64,000 nucleotides of DNA from Pseudarthrobacter oxydans (GTDB lineage: Bacteria > Actinomycetota > Actinomycetes > Actinomycetales > Micrococcaceae), in assembly GCF_034258515.1 (NCBI RefSeq), contig NZ_CP139438.1:1426001-1490000 (forward strand). The letters run 5' to 3'. A program made the translations under genes and the position numbers. The notes beneath the pieces were generated by a model that searched no databases, was not told where the DNA came from, and was given only the letters and a program-made list of their open reading frames with translations. Positions 55,144 through 64,000 of the stretch are shown here, piece after piece (the first letter of the stretch is position 1; each line of letters begins with the position of its first letter).

Positions 55144-58100
55144 GTGACAACTCTGCTGGGGAAGCTTGGGCTGAAAAGACGCCACAAAAAACTCGTCACG
55201 GGCACTGCATTCAGTGCCGTCGTCGCTGTCCTGGTCACCGGTGCGGTGCTGTATCCGGGGTTCAAGACCACCGAGGTGGAGTTGAACGACGGCGGGGTGT
55301 GGGTGGTCTCGAAGTCGAAGAATGCGGTGGGCCGGCTTAACTACCCCTCCCGCGTTCTTGATGGGGCTGTGACGCCCGCTTCGACGACGTTCGACATCCT
55401 GCAGGATGCGGGGGATGTGTTCGTCGATGATGAGACCGGGTCAACACTGAACCAGGTGTCGCCGGCGAACATGCGGCTGGGCGGGGATAAGCAGTTGCCG
55501 GGATCGGCGGACGTGAGCTTCGGCTCGGAGGTTATTTCCGTGACGGATGCGGCGTCGGGCAAGGTGTGGGCTGTGTCGCCGTCCACTGTTAATGGTTTTG
55601 ACGAGGAAGCGTCGGAGCCCGTGATGGTGGGTTCGGAGGGCATTGTCTCGGCGGTCGGGGATGATGACCGGATTTACTCGGCGGACCCCAAGTCCGGCGC
55701 GGTGACGGTGACGGCTGTTGACGCCAACGGCGAGGTGACGGCCTCGGAGTCGGAGACCTGGGCCGAGCTGAAGGGTTCGGGGGATCTGCAGATCACGGTG
55801 GTGGGGGACAAGCCGGTGCTTTTGGATGCGGCGGCCGGGAAGTTGTTCCTGCCCGGCGGGAAGCGGCTCCAGCTGGAGAATGCGCGGGAGGCGAAGCTGC
55901 AGCAGGGCGGCCCTGCCAGCGGTTTCGTGGCCATCGCCACGCGGAAGGCGTTGCTGAAGCAGCCCCTGGACGGATCCGCGGCGAAGACGGTGGCGTTCGA
56001 CGGCGAGGGCGTGCCGGCTGCCCCGGTCCAGTTGGGCGGGTGTGTGCATGCGGCGTGGTCCGGGGCTAACAAGTATGTGCGGGACTGTGTCAATGATGGT
56101 GATGACAAGAACGTTGACGTGCCCAAGGCGAGTGCTTCGCCGTCGTATGTTTTCCGGGTGAACCGGGACCTGGTGGTCCTGAATGACGTGAACTCCGGGA
56201 ACGTGTGGCTGGTGAACCAGAACATGCAGCTGGTCAACAACTGGGACGACGTCATCCCGCCCAAGAACGAATCCGACGAGCAGGACCAGGAATCCGCGGA
56301 CAACAACACCATCAACGTCCTGCCGGACCGCACCAAGCCCAACCGTCCGCCGGAAACCAAGCCCGACGCCGTCGGCGTGCGCCCCGGCCGCACCACCATC
56401 CTCAGCGTCCTGGACAACGATTCGGACCCCGACGGCGATGTCCTCACTGCCGCCGTCGGGGATTCCGGACCCCAGGCCGGCAGCCTTGAGAACATCTACG
56501 GCGGCACGGCCTTCCAGATCTCCGTTCCGGCCGGCGCGAAGCCCGGTACGGAAACATTCAGCTACAGCGCCTCCGACGGCCGCGGCCTTTCCGCCACCGG
56601 GCAGGTCACCCTCAGCGTGGTGGCCCCCGAAGAGAACAAGCCACCCCGGTTCAAGCGCGGCGACAACACCACCATGCTCGTGGAACAGGGCAAAACCGTC
56701 AGCCAGAACATCCTTACCGACTGGATTGACCCCGACGGGGACGACCTGGTGCTCCTTGACGCCAAAGCGGACAACGACCAGGACCAGGTCAAAGTCCGCC
56801 GCGACGGCCTGCTGACCTTCCAGGACTCCGGTGCGACAGCCGGCAAGAAGGCCGTGGAGGTGACCATCTGGGACGGCAGGGCCACTGTCACCGGAAAAGT
56901 GGTGGTCAACGTCCAGCCGCCGGGAGCCCTTGCACCGGTGGTCAACGCCGACCACGTCACGGCAGTGGCAGGCCAGGACCTGGTCATCTCGCCGCTGAAG
57001 AACGACGTGGACCCCAACGGCGGCGCCCTCCGCCTGGCCCAGGTGGAGGCCAGCGGCCCCGCCGAGCTGGGTCCCGTGACCGACGGCGGCACCTTCACCT
57101 TCCGCAGCACCACCCCCGGCCCCGTCTACCTCACCTACATCGCCAGCAACGGGCCGCAAAGCAGCCAGGGGCTGATCCGCGTTGACGTCGAGTCCGGGGA
57201 TGAAACCGGCAACCCCGTCGCCGTCCACGACGTCGCGCTCATGCCCACCGGCGGAAGCGTGCTGGTGGACCCGCTGGCCAACGACTCCGATCCCTCGGGG
57301 GGAGTCCTGGTGCTGCAGTCCGTGAAGCTGCCGGAAAATTCGACCGCATCCGTGAGCGTGATCAACCACAGCGTCCTGCGGATTACCGACATCCTCGGAA
57401 CCAAGGACCCGGTCCTCTTCGAATACACCATGTCCAACGGCAAGAAGTCGGCCACCGGCAGCGTATCGGTGGTGCCCGTCCCGGCCCCCGCCGTCCTGGA
57501 AGCACCCCAGCCCAAGCCCGATGAAGTGAACGTCCGGGTTAACGACGTCGTCACCATCCCGGTGCTCGAGAACGATACCCACCCGCAGGGCCAGGAGCTC
57601 ACCGTGGACCCGGTTCTTCCGCAGGGCGTTGGTCCCGTGGACGGGAAGAGCTTCGTCTCGGAGAACACGCTCCGGTTCATTGCCGGCCCGCAGCCCAAGA
57701 CCGTGCGGGCCATCTACAACGCCGTGGATCCGCAGGGCCAAAAGAGCGCCGCAGCGGTGACCATCCACATCCTTCCCCTGGAGGGGGCCGAAAACTCACG
57801 CCCGCAGCCGCGCAACCTGACGGCACGCGTAGTGGCCGCCGGCACGGTCCGGATTCCCGTCCAGCTGGACGGCATCGATCCCGACGGCGACTCCGTCCAG
57901 CTGACCGGCATCGACAGTACGCCCGCGATGGGCATGGCCACCGTGGGCAGCAACTTCATCGACTTCACGGCTGCCGGCAACGGCGCCGGGACAGACACGT
58001 TCCGCTATAAGGTGGTGGACCGGCAGGGCGCCGTCAACACCGGAACCGTCACCGTGGGCATCGCCCCGCGCGGCGAGGTCAACCAGAAGCCCACTCCCGT

Positions 58101-61100
58101 GGACGACGAAGTGAGGGTTCGCCCCGGCCGCCAGATCGCCGTCGACGCCACCGGCAACGACACCGATCCCGACGGCGACCTCATCCGCATCCTCAGTGAC
58201 GGCATCGAGGCCGACGCAGCGCTGCAGGCCACGGTAAGCAAAGCGAGCGGCCGGATCATCCTGCTGGCTCCAGCAGAAGCCGGAACCGTCAACGTGCGCT
58301 ACACCATTGCAGACGACCGCGACGCCTCCGCCCAGGCCGCAATCCGCGTCGTGGTGGACAATGAGGTTCCCCTCAAGGCGCCCATCGCCCGTGATGACAG
58401 GGTGACGTCCGCCCAGACCATGGGCAAAACCGCAGTGGACGTCCCTGTCCTGAAGAACGACGAGGACCCGGACGGCGTAGGGGAAAACCTCAAGGTCAGC
58501 ACCGAAGCCACCACCGCCCGGCCCGGGGCGGACGGCAACATGATCGTGGACCTGACTGAGCAGCCCCAGCTCATCCCCTACACCGTAGAGGATGTGGACG
58601 GCCAGAAGTCGACGGCGGTGATCTGGGTACCGGGCCTCGGCCAGCAGGTGCCCACCCTGGCCAAGGACGAAGTGCTTGAGGTAGTTGCAGGCCAGTCCGT
58701 GGATGTTGACCTGGATGAGTGGGTCAGGGTCCGGGAGGGCCGCTCGCCGCGGCTCACCCAGACGGACCGCATTAGGCTCATCGGCGCCGACGGCAGCGAC
58801 CCCGTGACCGGCGACGGCACGGGACTTAAGTACACCGCCGGCGCGGACTACGTGGGACCGGGTTCCCTTACCTTCGAGGTGACCGACGGGACCGGCCCGG
58901 ATGATCCGGCCGGCCTGAAGTCCACCCTCAGCATCCGCACCAAGGTGCTGCCGGATCCGAACAAGAACAACCCTCCGGAACTGCTGGGCACAAACCTGGA
59001 CGTGCCCAAGGGCGACTCCGCGAGCACCGACCTGGGCAAGCTGACGGCGGACCCTGACCGGGACGACGTCGAAAAGATGAAGTACGAGCTGGTGGGAGGA
59101 TCGCCTGCCGGTTTCAACGCCGGCATCGACGGCAAGACCTTGAAGGTTTCCGCGGCAGACTCGAGCGGGGCCGGGACGACGGCCGCCGTCCAGGTCAAAG
59201 CCAGGGATTCCCGCGGGCTCGAAGCCACGGCCACCTACCAGCTGAAGGTGACGGCTTCCAACCGGCCGAAGCCGGTGGCGAACGACGACGTGCAGGACAA
59301 CGTTGCCGCCGGTAAACCGGTGACGGTGAACGTGCTCGCCAACGATGCCAACCCGTTCCCGGAGTCCGCACTCAAAATCATTGCGGCCGCTGCGGAAACC
59401 GGCAGCGGCAACGTGGACGTGAACGGCGATTCCATCACAGTCACCCCTGCGCCTGGATTCACCGGCACCATGGTGGTGTCCTACACAGTGGCCGACAAGA
59501 CCGGCGATGACTCCCGCAATGCCACCGCCCGCGTCCGGCTCACCGTCAAGGACAAACCCCAAACCCCCACCACCCCGCAGGCCCAGAGTGTTGGCGACCA
59601 GACGGCGCTCCTGACCTGGACGGCGCCGGCGGACCGCGGTTCAGCAATCACTAAATACACCGTGTACGGAGAGTCCGGCTTCCGGCAGGACTGCCCGGCC
59701 AACACCTGCACCCTCAACGGGCTGGCCAACAACACCAAGTACCACTTCCAGGTCACGGCCACGAACGAGTTCGGCGAGTCCGACCGCTCGCCTGCGTCCG
59801 CCGAGGTGCGACCTGATGTGAAGCCCGATACCCCGCTGGCACCGTCGCTGAAGTTCGGCGACAGGGAGCTGTCCGTCAACTGGACCGCTCCGGCCAGCAA
59901 GGGCTCACCGGTGAAGTCCTACGACCTGGAGATCTCGCCTCCTCCCGCCGGCCAGAACGCCCAGATCCAAAACCTGACGGGCGTCAGCTACGTCTGGAAG
60001 GGCCTGCAGAACGGCGTCTCCTACAAAGTCCGGGTCCTGGCGCGCAATGACGCCAAGGAACCCTCCGAGTGGAGCCCCTATTCAGCAGCCATGGTTCCGG
60101 CAGGCGTACCGGCCACGCCCGCGGCCCCCGCCGCCACAGACGCAGGTTCGGTGGGTTCGCAAAGCCAGCTGAAGGTGAGCTGGACCGCGCCGAACAACAA
60201 CGGCGATGCAGTCTCCGCCTACACCCTGACTACCCTCCGCGGCGGTGCCGTGGTGTCCAGCCAGCAGGTGGCCGGAACCACCCAGAACGTCACCGTGGAC
60301 AACTCGGAAACGAACTACACGTTTACGGTGTCAGCCACCAACAAGGCGGGTACCAGCGGGACGAGCCCCCAGTCGGCTGCCATCCGCGCTGCCGGCAAGC
60401 CCGGCCAGGTCAGCGGTGGAACGGTGGCGGAAACGGGGAACAGCGGGCAGCTCAAGGTCACCTTCACGCCACTGACGGAAGCCCAGCGCAACGGCTCCAC
60501 GGCGAGCGAGATCGCCTACTCCTACCGGGCTTCAAACGGCCAGGCCGGGCCCATCAGTGCCCCCGGCGGCAACATCAACGGCCTGCCGAACGGCCAGGAC
60601 ATCACCATCAACATCATTGCCACGTCCACCAAGAACAACGTGTCCGGTGACGCCAAGGCCATCGGAGCCGGCAACCCGTACGGACCGGCCAATGCACCCA
60701 ACGTGAACGGGGGCACATCACCGAAGGGCGATGGCCAGGTGCACTGGACCTGGAACAACCCGAACACCAACGGCCGTCCGCTGAGCCATTACGAGGTCAG
60801 CATGGACGGCGGAGCGTGGCAGAACGTCAACAAGGCCAACAGCTTCGATGCCGGCGCCGGCGGATGGAGCCAGAGCCATAGACTGCGGGTCCGTGCCGTG
60901 ACGGTGGTGGACGGCGCCATCGGCGGGCCAGCGACCTCCACATCCGGCGCCGACCCGACGCCTCCTCCGGCACCCACAAAGGTCCGGGTCGAGGCTTCGA
61001 CCGTCAACAGCTGCCCCGGAAAGCCGGGCGTTCCAGACCGATACAGCAATGTCAACGGCGATGCCCGTTGCGGTTCCAGCGACGCCAACTGGGTGTCCTT

Positions 61101-61266
61101 CTCGGACGGCTGGATCGACAGCGCCTGCTGGATGAACATCTACGGTTCGCCAGAGTCGGATCCCGGCTACTACAAGTGGTACCGCATGGATGGCGGCCCC
61201 TGGCCCGGCTGGTACGTCAAGCGCGCCACGATCGATATAAGCGGTCCGGACGTTCCCCGATGCTGA
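55144..61266 (+). CDS. Giant membrane-anchored surface protein B (paralogue of A)
   Basis: 2,040 residues from GTG 55144 (AGGGGAAAAG upstream). Same plan as protein A: short cytoplasmic tail, one membrane helix (about 20-37), propeller-like domain (residues 34-374 in the shared block), eleven Ig/cadherin-like repeats in the same order (VLDNDSDPDGD to VLANDANPFPES), fibronectin III domains and a Cys-containing C-terminus ending in Cys and containing YYKWYRMDGG. Outside the shared block the two differ markedly, most of all at the extreme C-terminus, which may set ligand specificity. It is 160 bp after A, and MoxR follows after 64 bp. Confidence 0.88.
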   Translation: MTTLLGKLGLKRRHKKLVTGTAFSAVVAVLVTGAVLYPGFKTTEVELNDGGVWVVSKSKNAVGRLNYPSRVLDGAVTPASTTFDILQDAGDVFVDDETGSTLNQVSPANMRLGGDKQLPGSADVSFGSEVISVTDAASGKVWAVSPSTVNGFDEEASEPVMVGSEGIVSAVGDDDRIYSADPKSGAVTVTAVDANGEVTASESETWAELKGSGDLQITVVGDKPVLLDAAAGKLFLPGGKRLQLENAREAKLQQGGPASGFVAIATRKALLKQPLDGSAAKTVAFDGEGVPAAPVQLGGCVHAAWSGANKYVRDCVNDGDDKNVDVPKASASPSYVFRVNRDLVVLNDVNSGNVWLVNQNMQLVNNWDDVIPPKNESDEQDQESADNNTINVLPDRTKPNRPPETKPDAVGVRPGRTTILSVLDNDSDPDGDVLTAAVGDSGPQAGSLENIYGGTAFQISVPAGAKPGTETFSYSASDGRGLSATGQVTLSVVAPEENKPPRFKRGDNTTMLVEQGKTVSQNILTDWIDPDGDDLVLLDAKADNDQDQVKVRRDGLLTFQDSGATAGKKAVEVTIWDGRATVTGKVVVNVQPPGALAPVVNADHVTAVAGQDLVISPLKNDVDPNGGALRLAQVEASGPAELGPVTDGGTFTFRSTTPGPVYLTYIASNGPQSSQGLIRVDVESGDETGNPVAVHDVALMPTGGSVLVDPLANDSDPSGGVLVLQSVKLPENSTASVSVINHSVLRITDILGTKDPVLFEYTMSNGKKSATGSVSVVPVPAPAVLEAPQPKPDEVNVRVNDVVTIPVLENDTHPQGQELTVDPVLPQGVGPVDGKSFVSENTLRFIAGPQPKTVRAIYNAVDPQGQKSAAAVTIHILPLEGAENSRPQPRNLTARVVAAGTVRIPVQLDGIDPDGDSVQLTGIDSTPAMGMATVGSNFIDFTAAGNGAGTDTFRYKVVDRQGAVNTGTVTVGIAPRGEVNQKPTPVDDEVRVRPGRQIAVDATGNDTDPDGDLIRILSDGIEADAALQATVSKASGRIILLAPAEAGTVNVRYTIADDRDASAQAAIRVVVDNEVPLKAPIARDDRVTSAQTMGKTAVDVPVLKNDEDPDGVGENLKVSTEATTARPGADGNMIVDLTEQPQLIPYTVEDVDGQKSTAVIWVPGLGQQVPTLAKDEVLEVVAGQSVDVDLDEWVRVREGRSPRLTQTDRIRLIGADGSDPVTGDGTGLKYTAGADYVGPGSLTFEVTDGTGPDDPAGLKSTLSIRTKVLPDPNKNNPPELLGTNLDVPKGDSASTDLGKLTADPDRDDVEKMKYELVGGSPAGFNAGIDGKTLKVSAADSSGAGTTAAVQVKARDSRGLEATATYQLKVTASNRPKPVANDDVQDNVAAGKPVTVNVLANDANPFPESALKIIAAAAETGSGNVDVNGDSITVTPAPGFTGTMVVSYTVADKTGDDSRNATARVRLTVKDKPQTPTTPQAQSVGDQTALLTWTAPADRGSAITKYTVYGESGFRQDCPANTCTLNGLANNTKYHFQVTATNEFGESDRSPASAEVRPDVKPDTPLAPSLKFGDRELSVNWTAPASKGSPVKSYDLEISPPPAGQNAQIQNLTGVSYVWKGLQNGVSYKVRVLARNDAKEPSEWSPYSAAMVPAGVPATPAAPAATDAGSVGSQSQLKVSWTAPNNNGDAVSAYTLTTLRGGAVVSSQQVAGTTQNVTVDNSETNYTFTVSATNKAGTSGTSPQSAAIRAAGKPGQVSGGTVAETGNSGQLKVTFTPLTEAQRNGSTASEIAYSYRASNGQAGPISAPGGNINGLPNGQDITINIIATSTKNNVSGDAKAIGAGNPYGPANAPNVNGGTSPKGDGQVHWTWNNPNTNGRPLSHYEVSMDGGAWQNVNKANSFDAGAGGWSQSHRLRVRAVTVVDGAIGGPATSTSGADPTPPPAPTKVRVEASTVNSCPGKPGVPDRYSNVNGDARCGSSDANWVSFSDGWIDSACWMNIYGSPESDPGYYKWYRMDGGPWPGWYVKRATIDISGPDVPRC
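55243..56265 (+). repeat. 1,023-bp near-identical block, copy 2
   Basis: Second copy of the block at 48948-49970, offset 6,295 bp, in frame in both genes, one synonymous difference at 56136. Confidence 0.97.
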
Positions 61267-61330
61267 CCGTTCAAGCCCACCCCCCGTTTCCGCCCCGCCT
61301 AACCAGCAGCCTCACCAAAGGACGTACATC

Positions 61331-62302
61331 ATGACCATGACCATCGAGCAGGCCGCGTGGTTTGCAGACACCTTCGAGAAACTCGTTGCCAATGTGGGGC
61401 AGGCCGTCCTGGGCAAGGAGCACGTCATCCGGCTCACCTTCACCGCCATGCTCGCCGAAGGCCATGTGCTGTTCGAGGACGCCCCCGGCACCGGTAAGAC
61501 CTCCTTGGCCCGGGCCCTGGCCGCCACGGTGCAGGGGTCCAACAACCGCATCCAGTTCACCCCGGACCTGCTGCCCTCGGACGTCACCGGTGTGACCATC
61601 TACGACCAGAAGACGCAGAAGTTCGAGTTCCACAAGGGCCCGATCTTCAACAACATCGTCCTGGCGGACGAAATCAACCGTGCTTCGCCGAAGACCCAGT
61701 CGGCTCTGCTGGAGGTCATGGAGGAGTCCCGGGTCACGGTTGACGGCGTCACCTACGAGGCCGGGCGCCCGTTCATGGTGATGGCCACGCAGAACCCCAT
61801 CGAGCAGGCAGGCACCTACCGCCTGCCGGAGGCACAGCTGGACCGCTTCCTGATCAAGACCTCCATCGGCTACCCGGACCACGCCTCCACGGTCCGGCTG
61901 CTGGGCGGCTCCAACCTGAAGGACCGGTCGCAGGATCTCTCCGCCGTCATCACCACCCAGGCTGTGGCCGACATGGCAGACCTCGCCGCCACGGTGCACG
62001 TGGACACGGCCGTGCTCGAGTACATCTCGCGGCTCTGCGAGGAGACCCGCAACGCCCCCGAAACCCGACTGGGCGTCTCGGTCCGCGGGGCCCTGGCCAT
62101 GGTCCGTGCAGCAAAGGTCTGGGCGGCCGGGCAGGGGCGGAACTTCGTGCTGCCGGATGACATCAAGGAACTGGCCCCGGTGGTGTGGACCCACCGTTTC
62201 GTCATGGATCCGGAGGCAGAGTTCTCCGGAGCCACTCCGGAAGCCGTGCTGACACGGATCCTGGCGGATGTCGCGGCTCCCCAGCAGCGCACCAACGCTT
62301 GA
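61331..62302 (+). CDS. MoxR-family AAA+ ATPase
   Basis: 323 residues. Walker A APGTGKT at 51-57, Walker B LADEINRASPKTQ at 111-123 and the sensor MATQNPIEQAGTYRLPEAQL place it in the MoxR group, which act as chaperones for assembly of VWA/DUF58-containing complexes. ATG 61331 has AAAGGA about 8 nt upstream. It is followed by DUF58 and a transglutaminase-like gene, the usual partners. Its place directly after two giant surface proteins suggests a role in maturing or organising them. Confidence 0.9.
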   Translation: MTMTIEQAAWFADTFEKLVANVGQAVLGKEHVIRLTFTAMLAEGHVLFEDAPGTGKTSLARALAATVQGSNNRIQFTPDLLPSDVTGVTIYDQKTQKFEFHKGPIFNNIVLADEINRASPKTQSALLEVMEESRVTVDGVTYEAGRPFMVMATQNPIEQAGTYRLPEAQLDRFLIKTSIGYPDHASTVRLLGGSNLKDRSQDLSAVITTQAVADMADLAATVHVDTAVLEYISRLCEETRNAPETRLGVSVRGALAMVRAAKVWAAGQGRNFVLPDDIKELAPVVWTHRFVMDPEAEFSGATPEAVLTRILADVAAPQQRTNA

Positions 62303-62352
62303 CGGTCCCGGCACGGACCCCACCACGTCCACGCAACAACGAAGGCACACAT

Positions 62353-63684
62353 ATGTCCACCGGCACCCCGTTGACCCGGCTCGCGGAGCGTCTCAAGCAA
62401 CCCTTCCACAGGGATGGCCGGCCCACGCAGCTGCACCCGTCGGCAGTCTGGTCCGAGGCGCGGAACACTGCAGCCATGGCGCTGGCGCCAGCCTGGCGTA
62501 CCGTCCGGACTGCATGGCTGAAGTACGCCTGGCCCGTGCTGTCCGTGGTCAGCGTCCTGGGCTGGTCCGTCCTGGCTGCCGCCATCCTGCTCTGGACCAC
62601 CGGGCAGGCGTTCGGCTGGCAGGAGGCGAAGGCTGCGGCCATCGCGGCGTTCGTGATGTTCCTGATTGCCATCGCCTTTGTCCTGGGCCGCTCTTCCTAT
62701 GGAGTGCTCCTCGACCTCGCCCGCACCCGGGTGGCCGTGGGGGACAGTGCCGTTGGCAGCATCGCCGTGTCCAACACATCAGCCCGGCCCCTGCTGCCCG
62801 CAGCACTGGAACTTCCGGTGGGCAGCGTCACGGCTGTGTTCCACCTGCCCCGCATGAAGCCGCAGCAGGTGCACGAGGACCTCTTCACCATTCCCACCGC
62901 CCGCCGTGCCGTGATCGTCGTCGGACCTGTCCGGTCGGTCCGGGCAGACCCGCTGCACCTGCTGCGCCGCCAGGTCCTGTGGACCGAACCGGAAGACCTT
63001 TTCGTCCATCCGCGCACGGTGGCCCTGGCCGGTTCGGCCGCCGGCTTTATCCGCGACCTGGAAGGAATGCCCACCACGGACCTGTCCAGTGCGGACGTGT
63101 CCTTCCATGCGCTTCGCGACTACGTGCCGGGGGATGACCGCCGGCACATCCACTGGAAAACCACCGCGCGGACCAACAAGCTCATGGTGCGCCAATTCGA
63201 GGAAACACGCCGGGCCCACCTGGCCATCTCGCTGTCCATCAACACGGACGAATACGCCTCCGAAGCCGAATTCGAGATGGCCATCTCCGCAGCCGCATCG
63301 ATCGGCCGGCAGGCCATCCGCGAGCAGCGTGAGCTGGACGTCCTGACCCAGAAAGGCCCGCTCCGCTGTGAAACCGGGCGGAACATGCTCGATGACATGA
63401 CCAGGATTGTGGGAGCTCCCATGCGGCGGACCGCCGTCGACCTCGCCAGGACCCTTGCGGACACCGTCCCCAACGCCTCCGTGGTTTTCCTCGTGGTAGG
63501 CAGCAACGTGACGGCCACCCAGCTGCGCTCCGCGGCCGCGTCCGTGCCGCCCGGCGTCCGCAGCCTCGCGGTGCGGGTGGAAGCCGGCGCTTCGCCCGGC
63601 CGCGCCAACATCGCAGACCTCACCGTGCTGACGCTCGGCGACCTGAACGACCTTGCCATTGTGCTGAGAAAGGCCGCCGCATGA
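62353..63684 (+). CDS. DUF58 domain membrane protein
   Basis: 443 residues. Two membrane segments (about 58-80 and 86-108) and the DUF58 core LRDYVPGDDRRHIHWKTTAR near residue 255, with a VWA-like C-terminal region. DUF58 proteins are the common partners of MoxR ATPases. ATG 62353 chosen from family-like N-terminus; the frame is open upstream into the moxR gene. Its stop overlaps the next start (ATGA). Confidence 0.87.
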   Translation: MSTGTPLTRLAERLKQPFHRDGRPTQLHPSAVWSEARNTAAMALAPAWRTVRTAWLKYAWPVLSVVSVLGWSVLAAAILLWTTGQAFGWQEAKAAAIAAFVMFLIAIAFVLGRSSYGVLLDLARTRVAVGDSAVGSIAVSNTSARPLLPAALELPVGSVTAVFHLPRMKPQQVHEDLFTIPTARRAVIVVGPVRSVRADPLHLLRRQVLWTEPEDLFVHPRTVALAGSAAGFIRDLEGMPTTDLSSADVSFHALRDYVPGDDRRHIHWKTTARTNKLMVRQFEETRRAHLAISLSINTDEYASEAEFEMAISAAASIGRQAIREQRELDVLTQKGPLRCETGRNMLDDMTRIVGAPMRRTAVDLARTLADTVPNASVVFLVVGSNVTATQLRSAAASVPPGVRSLAVRVEAGASPGRANIADLTVLTLGDLNDLAIVLRKAAA

Positions 63685-64000
63685 CCTCCACGGAAGGCCT
63701 GCGCCCGCGCAGCACGCGCCCGCGCAGCGAACCAACCGGCACCAACCGCGGTGCGTCCGGCAGCGGCCGTAACCAGGCCTCCGCCTTCGCCGACGGCCAG
63801 CCGGCCTGGCACTTCGTGCTCGACGCCGGCGCGCTGACGGTCCTGCTGGGGCTTGGCCTGCTTGGCTTCGGCCTCAGCTTCGGCGGCGACCCGTACTACC
63901 TGTTCTCCGGCTTCGGCGGCATCCTCCTGGGCCTGGCCATCGGCGCGCTCAACGCGCACCTGCGGCTCGGACTGCTCATCACCACTGCGGTTGCCCTTGG
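63681..64000 (+). CDS. Transglutaminase-like (TgpA) protein, 3' end outside window
   Basis: 106 residues visible: a basic, Ser/Arg-rich cytoplasmic tail of about 45 residues, then two or three hydrophobic segments (WHFVLDAGALTVLLGLGLLG and onward). The N-terminal membrane bundle plus its place after MoxR and DUF58 fit a DUF3488/TgpA-type transglutaminase, but the catalytic domain lies beyond the window. Starts with ATG overlapping the DUF58 stop by 4 nt, so it is translationally coupled. Confidence 0.7.
   Translation, partial: MTSTEGLRPRSTRPRSEPTGTNRGASGSGRNQASAFADGQPAWHFVLDAGALTVLLGLGLLGFGLSFGGDPYYLFSGFGGILLGLAIGALNAHLRLGLLITTAVAL

Noticed and set aside
48819..61266. The two giant genes as one split gene or a frameshifted pseudogene pair
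   Set aside because: Each has its own start, membrane helix, complete repeat series and C-terminal module with no internal stop.

Overview
The window is high-GC, gene-dense actinobacterial chromosome. Its content points to the Micrococcaceae (Arthrobacter/Pseudarthrobacter type): an SCO4848-type membrane protein next to a DUF2505 protein, an acyl-CoA carboxylase with an epsilon subunit, a NnaR-type regulator, and many promoters whose -10 box lies 6-7 nt before the start codon (leaderless mRNAs). This genus assignment is inference; no rRNA or marker gene is present. I see no tRNA, rRNA, CRISPR array, insertion sequence or prophage. No stretch over 300 bp lacks a gene.

Layout. 1-1.4 kb: end of a suf operon (sufS cut by the window edge, sufU, terminator). 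1.5-8.9 kb: small membrane and DUF proteins, an SDR-DUF2867 protein, mfd and a YdjM-like membrane hydrolase. 8.9-16.4 kb: deoC, a small FAD oxidoreductase and the nitrite block nirB-cobA-nnaR with nirD divergent. 16.4-20.6 kb: phosphosugar mutase, purine nucleoside phosphorylase, NAD(P)H-quinone dehydrogenase. 20.6-24 kb: a compact operon with an Lgt-like acyltransferase, two small membrane proteins and a radical SAM enzyme resembling tetraether/membrane-spanning-lipid synthases, followed by a PspC mini-protein. 24.1-29.9 kb: a HemG-like flavodoxin and the nitrate operon narK-nasC-(nasB-like). 30.2-45 kb: MHS transporter, glutamine amidotransferase, AccA3-like alpha subunit, maf, MMPL transporter with TetR regulator, a secreted helical protein, a DAACS symporter, a DUF885 protein, and the carboxylase beta and epsilon subunits. 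45.1-48.7 kb: SDR, birA, PH-domain protein and an Rv1264-like adenylate cyclase. 48.8-64 kb: two giant paralogous surface proteins (about 2,050 residues each), then MoxR ATPase, DUF58 and the start of a TgpA-like transglutaminase.

How the genes connect. Four promoters (narK, nirB, nirD and the small FAD oxidoreductase) carry GlnR-like boxes at 11-nt period placed exactly 10 nt before a TAnnnT -10 box, so the scattered nitrate/nitrite genes look like one nitrogen regulon. It includes its co-regulator NnaR, and CobA for siroheme. The two carboxylase loci share a 17-bp operator (15/17 identical), and birA lies close by to biotinylate the alpha subunit.

Most unusual features: a 1,023-bp block with one synonymous difference shared by the two otherwise diverged giant genes, which suggests recent gene conversion of one extracellular domain; and the Lgt-like/radical SAM lipid locus.
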